From assembly GCA_964030785.1 (NCBI GenBank), contig OZ034968.1, positions 51,157,230 through 51,221,229 of the forward strand: a stretch of 64,000 nt of DNA, read 5' to 3'. The stretch is from Siderastrea siderea. Taxonomy: Eukaryota; Cnidaria; Anthozoa; Scleractinia; Rhizangiidae. The position numbers and the translations under genes were made by a program. How positions within the stretch are numbered: the first letter of the stretch is position 1; each line of letters opens with the position of its first letter. Shown here one piece after another: positions 62,360 through 64,000 of this stretch. Below the pieces are notes generated by a model. It was not told where the DNA came from. It searched no databases and was given only the letters and a program-made list of their open reading frames with translations.

Positions 62360-64000
62360 GTGAGCTGGGTCTTTATCTTTTTCTACTGTTTAGTTGGTCA
62401 ACATTGAGCTCGAGCTTGATGTAACTGCAGCTGGAATTCTACACAGTATATCATGTTGTCGCGTATGTAGCTGATCTGAGTAACTTTTGCTGCTGTTATA
62501 GTCGGTTTTGGACCGAAATGAAGCTGCGGATACTAGGAAAATCTCAGTGATCAAAATGGCGTATTAAACGAAAGCTGAATTTTATGTTGTAACTTGAACG
62601 TATATTTAAAGTGCATAAACAAGCTCAGGTTTTTTTAAATTTCTCTGTTTTTAACCAAGAAAATACGTGAACTGGGAAACGTTTAAGTTATGTGAACTCT
62701 TGTGGTGAAGCAGCCATAATCTTTCTTAGCAAACTTTACCATATATGGAAATCTTATTACAAGACATCCCTGTTGAAATATTGCCTGTTAAGGAACTAAA
62801 AAAGTTATCATTTGTATACTTGGACAGTTTCTGTCATGTCATGGCAAGCTGAAGTATCACAACGCCAATACTCTATTTATGCTTATCACTGTATAAATAA
62901 TAATAGGCAAGAAGCAACCTAGTCATTGTTTTGTTAACTGAAGGTGTAATCTTGAGCATTTGCATTTTAATAGCACTTAATTACGTCTGAAGGAGGTGGG
63001 GTTGCAAGGAAGAAGGAGAAGATGTATTTTGTCCCAGAGAGAAAAGTTAAAAAATACACTGTAGAATTGCATATAGATATAACCAGGCTAGCCTAATAGC
63101 AGAGCCACTTAAGGAGGCTCGCAACAGTTTTTTTGGCCTTGGAGTGTATCTTTTGAAGTTAAAATTTCGCATAGAAGATAAACTTCGATTTCCTTGATAC
63201 CATACCACCTTTTCAAATTATGAAAAATATTCTGAGCTTTGTTTCTCGTTTTTTCGGCCCCAGTCTAATGCCATTGTGGACGTTAACATGTATGCAATCC
63301 GTAATTAAAAATGCTAAAACGTCACTCAGTATTTAAAGAATAATGGCAAAGAGTCTCCAGGAAGAAGCTCAGAAGATGAAAATTTTTTATTATTATGAGA
63401 AGGAATTATAGATGCACGAGAGGACACAAGCGCAGCGTGTATAAATATTCATTGCATGCGAATAAGCATGAAATAGACCAGGAAAAACAAAATAAAACTG
63501 TTGCTCATTGAAAATTAATAACGACTGAAACCTGACCGAGATTCAGCCTTCTTATCTAATAAACAAAATGGTTGTTCACCTTACTTGCTGGAACATCAAA
63601 AAGAATTATTATTCTAACAGCAATCAATTTAAGAGAAAAATCTGTAAGGGCAGTTTCGAAATATAATTTTCTATTTATACAAATTACAACCTTTTTGACT
63701 GATTTGTGCTGCATTTTAGCAGTTTTTAAATATAAATATCTTAAAATCGCAGCCACCTAGGAAGCTCAATGTACATTTAGAATGTTTTGCTGTCATAATA
63801 GATCTTTCAACTGAAAAGGGAAAGTGTTAAGTTTTATCTTTCTTGAAATATTGGAGAAAATTGCAGGAATGACCAAAATCAGCCCATAAAAAATGAATCA
63901 TGATTTACTTGAAAACGCTCTTACAGATTTTTCCCAAATTTCGCATACAAGTTGTGTTGATTGAGTAGTTCAAAATAGTTCAAGTTTCGTCATAAAGTGT
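62360..64000. other. WDR1 intron 2 (partial)
   Basis: No further WD-repeat exon is seen. Short ORFs near 63556-63760 are frame shadows. Confidence 0.5.

Overview
The window is eukaryotic nuclear DNA: spliced genes, long introns, BEL/Pao, Penelope-like and LINE relics, many small inverted-repeat DNA elements and large satellite arrays. The mix (mGluR-like receptors with an almost intronless body, LETM1 and WDR1 orthologues, a CXC-domain gene and a Penelope-like GIY-YIG fragment) fits an anthozoan cnidarian, probably a coral or sea anemone. That taxonomic call is inference.

Layout. 1.7-5.0 kb and 25.1-27.7 kb (+): two paralogous class C GPCRs of the metabotropic glutamate receptor type, in the same orientation and with the same phase-1 intron near the N-terminus. 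The DNA between them has been filled by mobile elements: an eroded DNA transposon with an integrase-like fragment (6.6-9.3 kb), a broken BEL/Pao retrotransposon (13.3-19.4 kb) that itself carries a 579-bp inverted-repeat element, and several MITE-like hairpins. 28.6-44.5 kb (-): LETM1, the inner-mitochondrial-membrane cation/proton transport protein, resolved here into twelve coding exons with matching phases. Its introns hold a 441-bp perfect tetranucleotide array, two other satellites, a LINE relic, a tRNA-like SINE head and several TTAA- or TA-flanked elements. 62.0 kb to the right edge (+): first two coding exons of WDR1/AIP1, the actin-disassembly cofactor.

Main discovery. Between LETM1 and WDR1 lies one insertion of about 13.25 kb (48621-61868). 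It has near-identical inverted ends starting GGTAGGTACGTGATG, an exact 8-bp flanking duplication (CCCCCGCC), and internal inverted arrays of an 18-bp minisatellite (about 3.9 kb left, 2.2 kb right). It is a giant foldback-type transposon. Inside are a CXC zinc-binding (tesmin/TSO1-like) ORF, a broken Penelope-like 3' part, a short Crypton/DUF3504-like fragment and several nested MITEs. No transposase core is recognisable. If the element is removed, LETM1 and WDR1 become close head-to-head neighbours, so it appears to have split a shared promoter region.

All family assignments are by eye from the sequence; no database search was run.
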